A stretch of DNA of 64,000 nt from contig JADGAZ010000002.1 of assembly GCA_015231755.1 (NCBI GenBank), positions 62,001 to 126,000 of the forward strand. The letters run 5' to 3'. The position numbers and the translations under genes were made by a program. Position 1 is the first letter of the stretch. Each line of letters starts with the position of its first letter. Positions 47,811 through 58,132 of the stretch are shown piece after piece. Source of the DNA: Magnetococcales bacterium. GTDB taxonomy: Bacteria > Pseudomonadota > Magnetococcia > Magnetococcales > Magnetaquicoccaceae. The notes beneath the pieces were generated by a model, which was not told where the DNA came from, searched no databases, and worked only from the letters and a program-made list of their open reading frames with translations.

Positions 47811-48683
47811 CTAGCGGATCATCTGCCCCACCCGCTCCCAGCGGGGTTTGTTTTCGGTGCGGTCCCAGGACCAGAAAAACGCCACCGCCCGCCCCACCAG
47901 ACGGTGGGCCGGCACCAGACCCCAATAACGACTGTCGTTGCTGTTGTCCCGGTTGTCCCCCATGACGAAATAGTGATCCGGCGGAATCAGTTCGTCGGTG
48001 ACCTGATCCATGTTGGCATAGGGACGCACCAAAATGGAGTGGGGATGATCACCAAGATTTTCCATCAGGCGTTGGGACTCGACCCACTGATCGGACTCGT
48101 TGAGGTAGTTGTAATTCCCCTCCAGTTGTTGGGCCACCAGTTGTCCATTGACGAACAGCCGCTTTTCCCGATAGGAGATCCGGTCTCCGGGGAGGGCGAT
48201 GATGCGCTTGATGTAGTCCTTGGTGGGATCCCTGGGATACTCGAAGACCACAATCTCCCCACGCTGCGGCGCGCCGGACATCAAAATGCGCTTGTGGGTG
48301 AAGGGCATCCGGTAACCGTAAGCGAACTTGTTGACAAACAGATAATCCCCCACCAACAACGTGGGAATCATGGAGCCGGAAGGAATCTTGAAGGGTTCCA
48401 CCACGAAGGTGCGCACCATGAAGGCGATGGCCACGGCCATGATGATGGCTTCGTAGTATTCGGCGGCCACGCTGCCGCCTTCGAGAAACCCTTCCCCCTT
48501 GACGATCAGGAATCCCCCCATGCACAACAGGCCCAGGGCGATGATGCCGCCCCAGGTATGGGAGGCCTCGGGCATGGAGTAGGCCCCCATGGAGACCGTG
48601 TTGCCCAACACAAAAATGGCGGCAATCACGAACAACACCCCATGCCAGAGATGTTTCCGACGCCATGGATGACGATTCAACAC
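47811..48683 (-). CDS. lepB: Signal peptidase I
   Basis: 290 aa. Starts with GTG at 48683, supported by GGAGGAG 9 nt upstream. Two N-terminal hydrophobic segments (about 14-33 and 45-62) precede a third (about 78-92) before the catalytic domain. Box B PSGSMIPTL carries the nucleophile Ser104, and DYIKRIIALPGD the general base Lys159; box E is MGDNRDNSNDSRYWG. It cleaves signal peptides of exported proteins on the periplasmic side. Between lepA and the DUF4845 gene, the standard order. Confidence 0.95.
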   Translation of the reverse strand: MLNRHPWRRKHLWHGVLFVIAAIFVLGNTVSMGAYSMPEASHTWGGIIALGLLCMGGFLIVKGEGFLEGGSVAAEYYEAIIMAVAIAFMVRTFVVEPFKIPSGSMIPTLLVGDYLFVNKFAYGYRMPFTHKRILMSGAPQRGEIVVFEYPRDPTKDYIKRIIALPGDRISYREKRLFVNGQLVAQQLEGNYNYLNESDQWVESQRLMENLGDHPHSILVRPYANMDQVTDELIPPDHYFVMGDNRDNSNDSRYWGLVPAHRLVGRAVAFFWSWDRTENKPRWERVGQMIR

Positions 48684-48702
48684 CGGATCGACTCCTCCTC
48701 CC

Positions 48703-50514
48703 TCATTCCACTTTCAAGACCGCCAGGAACGCCTCCTGGGGAATCTCCACCCGACCGATCTGTTTCATGCGTTTCTTGCCGGCCTTTTGTTTTTCCAACA
48801 GCTTGCGCTTGCGGGTGATGTCGCCACCGTAACACTTGGCGGTCACGTTCTTGCGCAACGCCTGCACCGTCTCCCGCGCCACCACCTTGGTGCCGATGGC
48901 CGCCTGAATCGCCACCTCGAACATCTGGCGATGGATCAATTCGCGCATTTTCTTCACCAGATCCCGGCCCCGGGCCATGCTCTTGTCCCGATGCACGATC
49001 ACCGACAAGGCATCCACCGGATCCCCGTTGATCAGGATATCCAGCTTCACCAGTTCACCGACCCGGTACTCCAGAAACTCGTAATCCAACGAGGCGTAGC
49101 CCCGCGACACCGACTTGAGCCGGTCGAAGAAATCCAAGGCCACCTCGTTCATCGGCATCTCGTAGCGCAACATGGCGCGAGAGTCGGAGATGTATTGAAT
49201 ATCCCGCTGCGTGCCCCGACGATCGGTACACAGTTGCATCAAAGGCCCGACGTACTCCGGCGGCGCCAGGATCGAGGCCAGGATGAAGGGTTCTTCCAGG
49301 TGATCGAGCTTGTTGGGAGGGGGCAGCGCGGAAGGGTTATGCACTTCCAGCATGGTGCCGTCGGTGAGGTAGGCCTGATAGACCACCGTGGGGGCGGTGG
49401 TGACCAGATCGAGGTTGAACTCCCGTTCCAGCCGTTCCTGGACGATCTCCATGTGGAGCATGCCCAGAAAACCGCAGCGCATGCCAAAACCCAAAGCCGG
49501 GGAGCTTTCGGTCTCGAAAACGATGGAAGAGTCGTTCAGGGAGAGCTTTTCCAAGGACTCCTTCAACAGCACATAGTCCGAGGAGGTGGTGGGATACAGT
49601 CCCGCGAACACCAGGGGCTTGATCTCCTTGAAGCCCGGCAGCAACTCCGTGGCGGGTCGTCCGGCGTCGGTGATGGTATCCCCCACCCGGGCCATGGCCA
49701 CCTCTTTGATGCCGGCCACCACCCAGCCCACCTCACCGGCGGACAGGCTTGGGGTTTCGGTCAGACGGGGTGTGAAAATCCCGACCCGATCCAGCGGATA
49801 CTCCATGCCGGTACTCATCAGGCGGATGCGACGGGTGCGGCAGGAGGGTTCGGTGGAGAGCTTGCCATCGACAATGCGCACCAACGACACCACGCCCAGA
49901 AAGTTGTCATACCAGGAATCGACGATCAGGGCTTTGAGGGGGGCGTCGGGATCCCCTTTGGGGGGCGGAATGCGGGTGATCACGGCTTCTAAGATATCGC
50001 CGATGCCGATGCCGCTTTTGGCCGAGGCGAGAATGGCGTCGGAGGCGTCCAGACCGATGACATCCTCGATCTGCTTGCGCACCTTTTCCGGTTCGGCGGA
50101 GGGCAGATCGATCTTGTTGAGGACCGGCACCACCGCCAGATCGTGATCCAGGGCCATGTAGACATTGGCCAGGGTCTGGGCCTCCACCCCCTGGGCCGCG
50201 TCCACCACCAGCAACACCCCCTCGCAGGCCGACAACGATCGGGAAACCTCGTAGGAGAAGTCCACATGACCGGGGGTGTCGATGAAATTGAACACATAGG
50301 TGCGACCATCCTGGCCCCGGTAATTCAGTCGCATGGACTGGGCCTTGATGGTGATACCCCGTTCCCGTTCCAGGTCCATGCTGTCGAGGACCTGGGAGGT
50401 CATGTCACGGGCGTCCATGGCGCCGGTGAACTCGATCAACCGGTCGGCCAGGGTGCTTTTTCCATGATCGATGTGGGCTATGATGGAAAAGTTGCGAATC
50501 AGATCCAAAGACAT
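48703..50514 (-). CDS. lepA: Elongation factor 4 (LepA)
   Basis: 603 aa, full length. G1 [18 protein letters not shown], switch region [13 protein letters not shown]3 [18 protein letters not shown]4 [10 protein letters not shown], and the LepA-specific C-terminal domain ([29 protein letters not shown]). Ribosome-associated GTPase acting in translation initiation or back-translocation. First gene of the lepA-lepB-DUF4845-rnc-era-recO string; 92 nt separate it from the FliX-like gene upstream. Confidence 0.97.
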   Translation of the reverse strand: MSLDLIRNFSIIAHIDHGKSTLADRLIEFTGAMDARDMTSQVLDSMDLERERGITIKAQSMRLNYRGQDGRTYVFNFIDTPGHVDFSYEVSRSLSACEGVLLVVDAAQGVEAQTLANVYMALDHDLAVVPVLNKIDLPSAEPEKVRKQIEDVIGLDASDAILASAKSGIGIGDILEAVITRIPPPKGDPDAPLKALIVDSWYDNFLGVVSLVRIVDGKLSTEPSCRTRRIRLMSTGMEYPLDRVGIFTPRLTETPSLSAGEVGWVVAGIKEVAMARVGDTITDAGRPATELLPGFKEIKPLVFAGLYPTTSSDYVLLKESLEKLSLNDSSIVFETESSPALGFGMRCGFLGMLHMEIVQERLEREFNLDLVTTAPTVVYQAYLTDGTMLEVHNPSALPPPNKLDHLEEPFILASILAPPEYVGPLMQLCTDRRGTQRDIQYISDSRAMLRYEMPMNEVALDFFDRLKSVSRGYASLDYEFLEYRVGELVKLDILINGDPVDALSVIVHRDKSMARGRDLVKKMRELIHRQMFEVAIQAAIGTKVVARETVQALRKNVTAKCYGGDITRKRKLLEKQKAGKKRMKQIGRVEIPQEAFLAVLKVE

Positions 50515-50606
50515 GAGATGGCACGACCACGAGCAAAGAAGGGCAAGTCAACCCCGCGCTGACAAAGGGGGGTCGCGGCGCCCACCGGTTCGGAAACGCC
50601 GCGCGA

Positions 50607-51053
50607 CTATTTATAATCCCCCCGATCGGTTTTCGCCAGTTCCACTGTTGCCAGAACCGCCGTTCTGTGCAGCATTTCTCGTTCCGAGCCGGTTTCCGGG
50701 GCGTTGGAGAGGGAATACAGAGCCTGATCCCGGGTTTCCTTGAGGCGCTGACGGGTTTCTTCCGATTCAGGCAGGGTGCCGGAGAGCAATTCGCGGCCCA
50801 AGACTTCCAAGGTATCGAGAAGTTCCCCCATCTGATCCAGTTGATCACGGCGCTGATGGGCCGAGGGTCCCCGTTCGGCGCCGGAGGAGACCGCCAGCGT
50901 GGCCAACAGAGGAATCGCCTCTTGAATGCCCGCGGCGGCGGCCAGGGATCTGGAAAAATTTGCCCCTGCCACACCCTGAGTGGAAGCTTTTGCCTTGGCG
51001 ACCGACGCACCGGCCGCACTCTTATCCGACTTTTCCAGGCGACGAACGGTCAT
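50607..51053 (-). CDS. FliX-like flagellar assembly protein
   Basis: 148 aa, no signal peptide or membrane span. The N-terminus is disordered and Ala-rich; then come helices QRRDQLDQMGELLDTLEVLGRELLSGTLPESEETRQRL and the end LHRTAVLATVELAKTDRG. The 'LLDxLExLxxxLLxGxLP..xxxxL' block and the closing VELAKL-like motif resemble FliX, the class II flagellar regulator partner of FlbD in Alphaproteobacteria. A strong GGGAGGAG site precedes the ATG. No flagellar gene is nearby, so the call rests on resemblance only. Confidence 0.55.
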   Translation of the reverse strand: MTVRRLEKSDKSAAGASVAKAKASTQGVAGANFSRSLAAAAGIQEAIPLLATLAVSSGAERGPSAHQRRDQLDQMGELLDTLEVLGRELLSGTLPESEETRQRLKETRDQALYSLSNAPETGSEREMLHRTAVLATVELAKTDRGDYK

Positions 51054-51167
51054 GTACGCTCCTCCCAGTGACGTATGCGTGATTTCGGTTGGTCCGGGAA
51101 GGATGGGTCATCCGCTCTGCCCGTTGCACTTCTTTACATTCAAGCCTCATGCCAATCCGGGTTGAAA

Positions 51168-52703
51168 TCAGACTCCCTGACGGGTTTCAGTCGGTTTCCG
51201 GGCCAGTTTGGCCAAAGCGTTCAAAAAGGCCAGGGCCGAGGCCACCACCACATCGTTGTTGACCCCCCTGCCCTGCACCGAGCGTTCATCCCGTTCCATG
51301 TTGACGATCACATCGGCCTGGGCGTCGATGCCACCGGTGATGGCCCGTACCTCGTAGCGTTGCAGCCGCACCTGATCGGCGCCGGGCACCAGATGGACAA
51401 TGGCGTTGAAGACCGCGTGAATGGCCCCTTCGCCCCAACCGGCCCCCCGCTGGGTCTGACCATGAATCTGGATCTCCGCCGCTGCCACCGGGGTATCCTC
51501 GGTGCCCGAGGCCACGTGCAGGCGGATCAGCTTGTAAGGATCCGCGTCCCGCACCACCTCGTCATCCACCAAGGCGCGGATGTCGTCGTCGAACAGGGTT
51601 TTCTTCTTGTCCGCCAGATCCTTGAAGCGTTGCATGATCCGTTCGATCTGGGAATCCGGGAGTTGATACCCCAGTTCCCGCAACCGTTCGGTGAAGGCGT
51701 GGCGACCGGAGTGTTTGCCCAGCACCAGCCGATTGGTGGCCAGACCCACGGAAGCCGGGGTCATGATTTCGTAGGTGGAAGCGTCCTTGAGCATGCCCGC
51801 CTGATGGATGCCGGACTCGTGGGCAAAGGCGTTGGCGCCGACGATGGCCTTGTTGGGCTGGATGGGAAAACCGGTGGTGCGGGAGATCAGACGGGAGGCG
51901 GCGGTAATCTCTTCGGTGACCACATCGGTGTGATACGGCATGATGTCCCGCCGGGTGCGCAGGGCCATCACCACCTCTTCCAAGGCGGCGTTGCCGGCCC
52001 GTTCCCCGAGTCCGTTGATGGTACACTCCACCTGACGGGCGCCATGACGGATGGCGGACAGGGAGTTGGCGGTGGCCAATCCCAGATCGTTGTGACAATG
52101 CACCGAGATGATCGCCCGGTGGACATTGGGCACCCGGGAGATGAGTTGATGGATCCGTTCGCCAAATTCGTGGGGCAGGGTATAGCCCACGGTGTCCGGG
52201 ATGTTGACGGTGGTGGCTCCGGCGTCAATCACCGCCTCGACGATGCGACAGAGAAAATCCATCTCCGAACGGCCCGCGTCCTCAGCGGACCACTCCACAT
52301 TGGCGGTATAGCGGGCAGCGCGACGCACGCCGGCCACCGCGGCTTCCACCACCTGATCCGGGGTCATGCCGAGTTTATGCCGCATATGGATGGGACTGGT
52401 GGCGATGAACAGGTGAATGCGGGGATTGACTCCTTCCCGCAGCGCCTCCCAGGCCCGATCGATATCCTCGTTTCTGGCCCGGGCCAAACCGGCCACCGAA
52501 CACTCCCGCACCTCCCGGGCCACCATGCGCACCGCCTCGAAGTTGCCCGGCGAGGAGATGGGAAAACCCGCCTCGATCACATCCACCTTGAGGCGTTCCA
52601 ACTGCCTAGCGACCCGGAGTTTTTCCTCCGCGTTCATCGAGGCGCCGGGGGACTGTTCCCCATCCCGCAGGGTGGTATCGAAGATGAAGACTTTTTCAGA
52701 CAT
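51168..52703 (-). CDS. leuA: 2-isopropylmalate synthase
   Basis: 511 aa, the bacterial type-1 LeuA length. Catalytic domain start FDTTLRDGEQSPGASM, HMRHKLGMTPDQV, and the metal-binding SVHCHNDLGLATAN; C-terminal regulatory domain after about residue 395 (YKLIRLHVASGTEDTPVAAAEI), which would give leucine feedback. First committed step of leucine synthesis from 2-ketoisovalerate and acetyl-CoA. It ends the ilvB-ilvN-ilvC-psd-pssA-leuA cluster; 50 nt separate it from pssA. Confidence 0.96.
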   Translation of the reverse strand: MSEKVFIFDTTLRDGEQSPGASMNAEEKLRVARQLERLKVDVIEAGFPISSPGNFEAVRMVAREVRECSVAGLARARNEDIDRAWEALREGVNPRIHLFIATSPIHMRHKLGMTPDQVVEAAVAGVRRAARYTANVEWSAEDAGRSEMDFLCRIVEAVIDAGATTVNIPDTVGYTLPHEFGERIHQLISRVPNVHRAIISVHCHNDLGLATANSLSAIRHGARQVECTINGLGERAGNAALEEVVMALRTRRDIMPYHTDVVTEEITAASRLISRTTGFPIQPNKAIVGANAFAHESGIHQAGMLKDASTYEIMTPASVGLATNRLVLGKHSGRHAFTERLRELGYQLPDSQIERIMQRFKDLADKKKTLFDDDIRALVDDEVVRDADPYKLIRLHVASGTEDTPVAAAEIQIHGQTQRGAGWGEGAIHAVFNAIVHLVPGADQVRLQRYEVRAITGGIDAQADVIVNMERDERSVQGRGVNNDVVVASALAFLNALAKLARKPTETRQGV

Positions 52704-52753
52704 GCCGCGTCACTCCCTGGGACTCACGGGCCAAAGCCTCTTGGCAAAGAGGA

Positions 52754-53566
52754 CTACTCGGTAAACTCCTGCACCTCGTCCTCCTCCTCCTCCTGTCCCT
52801 GGGCCAGCAAGGTACGGTATTCCCGATGGCTGGAGTAGGCAGAGAGCAGATAGGCCCAACCCACCACAAACAGAGTCGCCGCCATATGGATGGTAAGCAC
52901 CGTGATGAACACCACCACCGCCACCAAAGCCAGGAAAGGCCGTTTCCGATGCCAATTGAACTCCTTGAAGCTGCGGAAACGGATGCCGCTCACCATCAGG
53001 ATGCCCAGGGCATAGACTAAAAACAGCGGCAGCCAGCGCCAGAAATCGGAAATCCCCGCCGCGGCCCGATCCTGGGGGGCGATGCCCAGTTCCACATAAA
53101 ACAGCACCGTGGCCGCCAGCACCCCGGCGGCTGCGGGAATGGGCAGACCCTGGAAATAGCGTTTGGCCACCTCCTCGTCGGGGGCGGATTTTTGCACATT
53201 GAAGCGGGCCAGTCGAAGCGCCCCGCACACCGCAAACAGAAACGCCCCGGCCCATCCCACCCGTGAAAACGGCGTCAAGGCCCACTGGTGGATCAATACC
53301 GCCGGCGCGATGCCGAAGGACATGAAATCCGCCAGACTGTCATACTCCTTGCCGAACGCCGAAGTGGCGTTCATGGCCCGGGCCACGCGACCGTCCAGGC
53401 CATCGAACACCCCGGCCACCAGGATGGCCAAGGCGCCGTTCTTGTAGTCTCCGGTCAAAGCCGCCATGATGGCGTAAAATCCGAAGAACATCCCGCCGGT
53501 GGTCAACAGACACGGAAAGATGAAAGCCCCTTTTTTCTGGGGGGGGGTGGTTTTGATTTCGCTCAC
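52754..53566 (-). CDS. pssA: CDP-diacylglycerol--serine O-phosphatidyltransferase
   Basis: 270 aa from a GTG at 53566, preceded by GGGGAG at 10 nt; a GTG 18 nt upstream lacks that site. The CDP-alcohol phosphatidyltransferase motif DG-x2-AR-x8-G-x3-D-x3-D is intact in DGRVARAMNATSAFGKEYDS onward. About seven hydrophobic segments. It makes phosphatidylserine, the substrate of the psd gene next to it. A C-terminal acidic tail (EEEEDE) is present. Confidence 0.94.
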   Translation of the reverse strand: MSEIKTTPPQKKGAFIFPCLLTTGGMFFGFYAIMAALTGDYKNGALAILVAGVFDGLDGRVARAMNATSAFGKEYDSLADFMSFGIAPAVLIHQWALTPFSRVGWAGAFLFAVCGALRLARFNVQKSAPDEEVAKRYFQGLPIPAAAGVLAATVLFYVELGIAPQDRAAAGISDFWRWLPLFLVYALGILMVSGIRFRSFKEFNWHRKRPFLALVAVVVFITVLTIHMAATLFVVGWAYLLSAYSSHREYRTLLAQGQEEEEDEVQEFTE

Positions 53567-53610
53567 GTTCGCTATGCTCCCCACGGATCACGTTGCCAAA
53601 GAGACAAAGT

Positions 53611-54249
53611 CTACAACCGGGCGATCACCGTCTCCCCGGCCCGGGTCTGATCTCCCAGAACCGGCTCGATCCGGGCCGAAAGCGGCAGATAGACATCCAC
53701 CCGCGAGCCAAAACGGATCAGTCCGAACCGTTGTCCCGCCGGCATGGCGTCTCCGGGTTTGAGGTAACAGACAATGCGCCGAGCCACCAGACCCGCCACC
53801 TGCACGAACGAAATCCGTTCCCCCGCGGCGGTCACGACACACACCTCCATGCGTTCGTTTTCCACCGAGGCCTTATCCAGCGCCGCGTTCAAAAACTTGC
53901 CCGGATGATAGGCCACCTGTTCCACCCGACCCGCGATGGGAAAGCGGTTCACATGCACGCTGAAGACATTCATGAAGATCGAAAACTTGCGCGCCGGCAA
54001 TCCCGACAACGGCGCGATGGTCTCTTCGATGGCCACCACCTTGCCATCCGCCGGGGCGATCACCAAGCCATCCCCGCTGGGGGTTTGCCGTTCCGGATCC
54101 CGGAAGAACCACACGCACCACCCGGCTAAAATCCACAACACGGCCTGGAGGGGACGATAGGGCAGCCAGGCGGTTCCGGCCAGGGCCACCAGTACGAATA
54201 TCCCGATAAACGGCAGACCTTCCTTGGCCACCGGCGAACGCATCGCCAT
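53611..54249 (-). CDS. psd: Phosphatidylserine decarboxylase proenzyme
   Basis: 212 aa from the ATG at 54249 (AAGGAG upstream); an open extension to 54345 runs through the repeat and is not coding. Short PSD type: membrane segment near residues 13-32, VFFRDPERQTP-like FRDPER block, SVHVNRFPIAG, and the self-cleavage site RFGSRVDVYLP, where Ser becomes the pyruvoyl group. Converts phosphatidylserine to phosphatidylethanolamine. Adjacent pssA supplies its substrate. Confidence 0.93.
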   Translation of the reverse strand: MAMRSPVAKEGLPFIGIFVLVALAGTAWLPYRPLQAVLWILAGWCVWFFRDPERQTPSGDGLVIAPADGKVVAIEETIAPLSGLPARKFSIFMNVFSVHVNRFPIAGRVEQVAYHPGKFLNAALDKASVENERMEVCVVTAAGERISFVQVAGLVARRIVCYLKPGDAMPAGQRFGLIRFGSRVDVYLPLSARIEPVLGDQTRAGETVIARL

Positions 54250-54285
54250 AACGATCTCCTTGATATTGCTTAAACTATTGAAAGA

Positions 54286-54388
54286 AGAGAGGGGGTCTGG
54301 GGGATTCATCCCCCAGGGTTTTGATTTTTTGTTTTTAAAAGACAAAAAGCAAAGTCCTGGGGGGATGAATCCCCCCAGACCCCTCTCT
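54286..54388. repeat. Long inverted repeat built from two copies of the GGGGGATTCATCCCCC element
   Basis: Left arm 54286-54317 and right arm 54356-54388 are inverted copies of about 32 nt that differ only in G/C run lengths. Each arm also contains its own palindrome (GGGGGATTCATCCCCC), so nested hairpins are possible. The 38-nt spacer is A/T-rich, and T9 follows the right arm. It lies between ilvC and psd and may attenuate or terminate transcription inside the cluster. A single copy occurs at 3173-3206. Confidence 0.88.
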
Positions 54389-54407
54389 TTTTTTTTACCA
54401 GTGGTCC

Positions 54408-55445
<1,038 letters not shown>

Positions 55446-55514
55446 TTAAGTTCTCAAGCGCGCGCACGCGCCACGACCCGAAACCCACTATGATGGCGGC
55501 AAATCCGCCCCGAT

Positions 55515-56021
55515 TCAAGGATGGCTCGCTTTGTTGACCATGCCTTTTTCGCCCCGGGACAAGGCGACCAGCCCGGTGCGCACCATTTCCGTCACCCCCA
55601 GGGGGGTCAACAGGGCCAGACAGGCATCCAGCTTGCTGCTGTCGCCGGTGACCTCGATCATGAAAGAAGATGTGGTGGCATCCACCACCCGGGAACGGAA
55701 GATGTCGGCGATGCGCAACACCTCGGCCCGGGTATCCCGGTCCGTGGCCACCTTGACGAGCATTAGTTCCCGTTCCACATGGGGCCCTTCGGTCAAATCC
55801 GCGACCTGGATCACCGGCACCAGTTTGTTGAGCTGCTTCAAGATCTGCTCGATGATCCCTTCCTCACCCCGTGTGACCAGGGTGATCCGGGAGGTCTCCC
55901 CATCCCCGACCGGGGCGACGGTCAACGTCTCGATGTTGAATCCCCGCGCGGAAAACAATCCCACCACACGGGACAAAACTCCGGATTCGTTTTCCACCAA
56001 TACTGAAATGACGTGGCGCAT
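55515..56021 (-). CDS. ilvN: Acetolactate synthase small (regulatory) subunit
   Basis: 168 aa from the ATG at 56021 (AGGAGAG upstream). The N-terminal ACT domain is clear: HVISVLVENESGVLSRVVGLFSARGFNIETLTVAPV, and a C-terminal domain follows (RAEVLRIADIFRSRVVDATTSSFMIEVTG). It confers valine feedback and full activity on the catalytic subunit. It lies 51 nt after ilvB and 90 nt before ilvC. By length it is IlvH-like; the symbol ilvN is used loosely. Confidence 0.95.
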   Translation of the reverse strand: MRHVISVLVENESGVLSRVVGLFSARGFNIETLTVAPVGDGETSRITLVTRGEEGIIEQILKQLNKLVPVIQVADLTEGPHVERELMLVKVATDRDTRAEVLRIADIFRSRVVDATTSSFMIEVTGDSSKLDACLALLTPLGVTEMVRTGLVALSRGEKGMVNKASHP

Positions 56022-56072
56022 CGCGCTCTCCTGGCAAACTTTCTGGTTCAATACCGATCAAACCATTTGATT

Positions 56073-57770
56073 TCAGATCAAGATCATCTCACTCAACCCC
56101 GCCCCGGCGGGCACCATGGGATAGACGTTGGCCTCCCGGTTGACATGGAAGTCCATGATCACGGTACCCGGATACGCCAGTCCCTTTTCCAAGGTGGCGG
56201 TCACGTCGGCCACCTTGTCGCAGCGCAGACCCAGCGCGCCGTAGGCTTCGGCCAGCTTGACGAAATCCGGGGTCACGTCCATGTCGGACTCGGCGTAGCG
56301 GCGTTGATAGAAGAACTCCTGCCACTGGCGCACCATGCCCAGATAGCCATTGTTCAGGATCACCACCTTCACCGGCAGGTGATACTGGAGGCAGGTGGCG
56401 AACTCCTGGATATTCATCTGGAGGGAGCCTTCGCCGGTGATCACCACCACCTGGGCGTCGGGCATGGCCACCTGGGCGCCCATGCCGGCGGGCAGACCAT
56501 AACCCATGGTGCCCAGTCCACCGGAGGTGAGCCAGCGCCGTGGCTTCTGGAAGCCGTAGAACTGGGCGGCCCACATCTGATGCTGTCCCACGTCGGTGGC
56601 GATGATGGCTTCGCCCTTGGTGACGGTGTGCAGACATTGCAGCACATATTGAGGCTCGATCACATCCGGCCCCTGGGTGTAGCGCAGACACTCCCGCTTG
56701 CGCCAGCCGTTGATATCCTCCCACCAATCGGAGACATCCGGTCTGGCGGACTGGAATTCCGGAGCGTGTACCAGTTCGTTGAGCTGACCCAGCACCTGTT
56801 TGACATCCCCCACGATGGGCAGATCCACCTTGACGTTCTTGGAGATGGAGGTGGGATCCACGTCGATGTGGATGATGGTGGCATGGGGGGCGAAGACCGA
56901 AATCTTGCCGGTCACCCGATCGTCGAAACGGGCGCCGATGGCCACCAGCAGGTCGCAATGGGAGACCGCCATGTTGGCTTCGTAGGTGCCATGCATGCCC
57001 AGCATGCCGATGAAACGCTCATCCGCCGCCGGGAAGGAACCGAGGCCCATCAGGGTGTTGGTGACCGGGAATCCCAGCCCTTCCACCAGACGGAACAGCT
57101 CGTCGGAGGCATTGGACAGCACCGCACCGCCGCCCACGTACAGCACCGGCTTTTTGGCCTGCTGGAGCATGCGGGCGCCCCGGCGGATCTGGCCGATGTG
57201 ACCGATCTGGGTGGGACGATAGGAACGGATTTTCGGTTCGGCGGCGGAGTGGACATATTCCGCCTCGGCCACGGTCACGTCCTTGGGGATGTCCACCAGC
57301 ACCGGACCGGGACGACCGGTGCGGGCGATGTAGTGGGCCTCCCGCAGCACCCGCGCCAGATCGTTGACATCCCGCACCAGGAAGTTGTGTTTGGTGCAAG
57401 AGCGGGTGATACCCACGGTATCCGCCTCCTGGAAGGCGTCGTTGCCGATGAGGGCCACCGGCACCTGTCCGGAGATGCACAACAAGGGAATGGAGTCCAT
57501 GTGGGCCGTGGCCAGACCGGTGACGGCGTTGGTGGCTCCGGGGCCGGAGGTGACGATGGCCACTCCCACCCGTCCGGTAACCCGCGCGTAGCCGTCGGCG
57601 GCGTGGACCGCGCCCTGCTCGTGGCGGGTGAGATAGTGATGGATTCGATGTTTGTTTTTATACAATTCGTCATAGATGTACAATACGGTCCCGCCGGGGT
57701 AGCCGAACAGGGTATCGACCCCCAAATCCAACAGGGTTTGAATGACGATTTGCGCGCCCGTCATTTTCAC
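56073..57770 (-). CDS. ilvB: Acetolactate synthase large (catalytic) subunit
   Basis: 565 aa thiamine-diphosphate enzyme. LFGYPGGTVLYIYDEL and the catalytic-Glu region HEQGAVHAADGYAR at the N-terminus; FAD-linked middle domain; TPP motif TGEGSLQMNIQEFATCLQY...NNGYLGMVRQWQ near the C-terminus. Condenses pyruvate to acetolactate. GTG at 57770 has AGGAG 10 nt upstream and is preferred to the ATG two codons later. First gene of the ilvB-ilvN-ilvC-psd-pssA-leuA cluster. Confidence 0.96.
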   Translation of the reverse strand: MKMTGAQIVIQTLLDLGVDTLFGYPGGTVLYIYDELYKNKHRIHHYLTRHEQGAVHAADGYARVTGRVGVAIVTSGPGATNAVTGLATAHMDSIPLLCISGQVPVALIGNDAFQEADTVGITRSCTKHNFLVRDVNDLARVLREAHYIARTGRPGPVLVDIPKDVTVAEAEYVHSAAEPKIRSYRPTQIGHIGQIRRGARMLQQAKKPVLYVGGGAVLSNASDELFRLVEGLGFPVTNTLMGLGSFPAADERFIGMLGMHGTYEANMAVSHCDLLVAIGARFDDRVTGKISVFAPHATIIHIDVDPTSISKNVKVDLPIVGDVKQVLGQLNELVHAPEFQSARPDVSDWWEDINGWRKRECLRYTQGPDVIEPQYVLQCLHTVTKGEAIIATDVGQHQMWAAQFYGFQKPRRWLTSGGLGTMGYGLPAGMGAQVAMPDAQVVVITGEGSLQMNIQEFATCLQYHLPVKVVILNNGYLGMVRQWQEFFYQRRYAESDMDVTPDFVKLAEAYGALGLRCDKVADVTATLEKGLAYPGTVIMDFHVNREANVYPMVPAGAGLSEMILI

Positions 57771-58132
57771 GTTCGTTCACTCCTTGAATTGCAGGAAAGA
57801 TGTTCCCCTGATGCCTGTGACATGAAAAGAAACTATGAAGTTCCGCGCCATCCGTGTCAACCGACGTGTAAAAAATTTACCGCGACACCCGGCACAAAGG
57901 CCACACCACCAACTCCGCTACGCCATGCCCGCCAGGGAAACGCCCCATCCCTCGGGGCGGGATGGTGGCGAATGGTCAATGTGTTGGCAACCATGGCTTT
58001 TCACCCTGTTTTGGTCTACAAATGCATACCAAGACATACAGCGCGTCCCCCCCTCCCGCACCGGTTCGAGGGGCATGTTATCATGGACGAAGCCTTTGGC
58101 GTAACTTAATCATTTCGGATCGGAGTGAGTTC
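57771..58132. other. Divergent intergenic region between ilvB and dynamin-like gene
   Basis: 362 bp with no gene seen. It holds the ilvB promoter (57832-57860), a G/C hairpin near 57940-57960 (CGCCCC / GGGGCG) without a T-tract, and the presumed promoter of the GTPase gene, which was not assigned. No tRNA fold and no peptide-leader attenuator rich in Leu, Ile or Val codons was found ahead of ilvB. Confidence 0.6.
57832..57860 (-). promoter_or_regulatory. Sigma-70-type promoter of the ilv-psd-pssA-leuA cluster
   Basis: On the minus strand a perfect TTGACA -35, a 17-nt spacer and CATAGT (four of six -10 consensus bases). The predicted start lies about 55 nt before the ilvB GTG. Best promoter match noticed in the window; untested. 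Confidence 0.65.

Noticed and set aside
51137-51155. Possible sigma-54 promoter before the FliX-like gene (minus strand TTGGCATGAGGCTTGAATG)
   Set aside because: GG-N10 spacing is right, but the invariant GC at -12 is GA, so support is too weak.
56013-58109. 698-codon plus-strand frame opposite ilvB and ilvN
   Set aside because: Gly/His/Gln-rich antisense product with no domain; ilvB is unambiguous.
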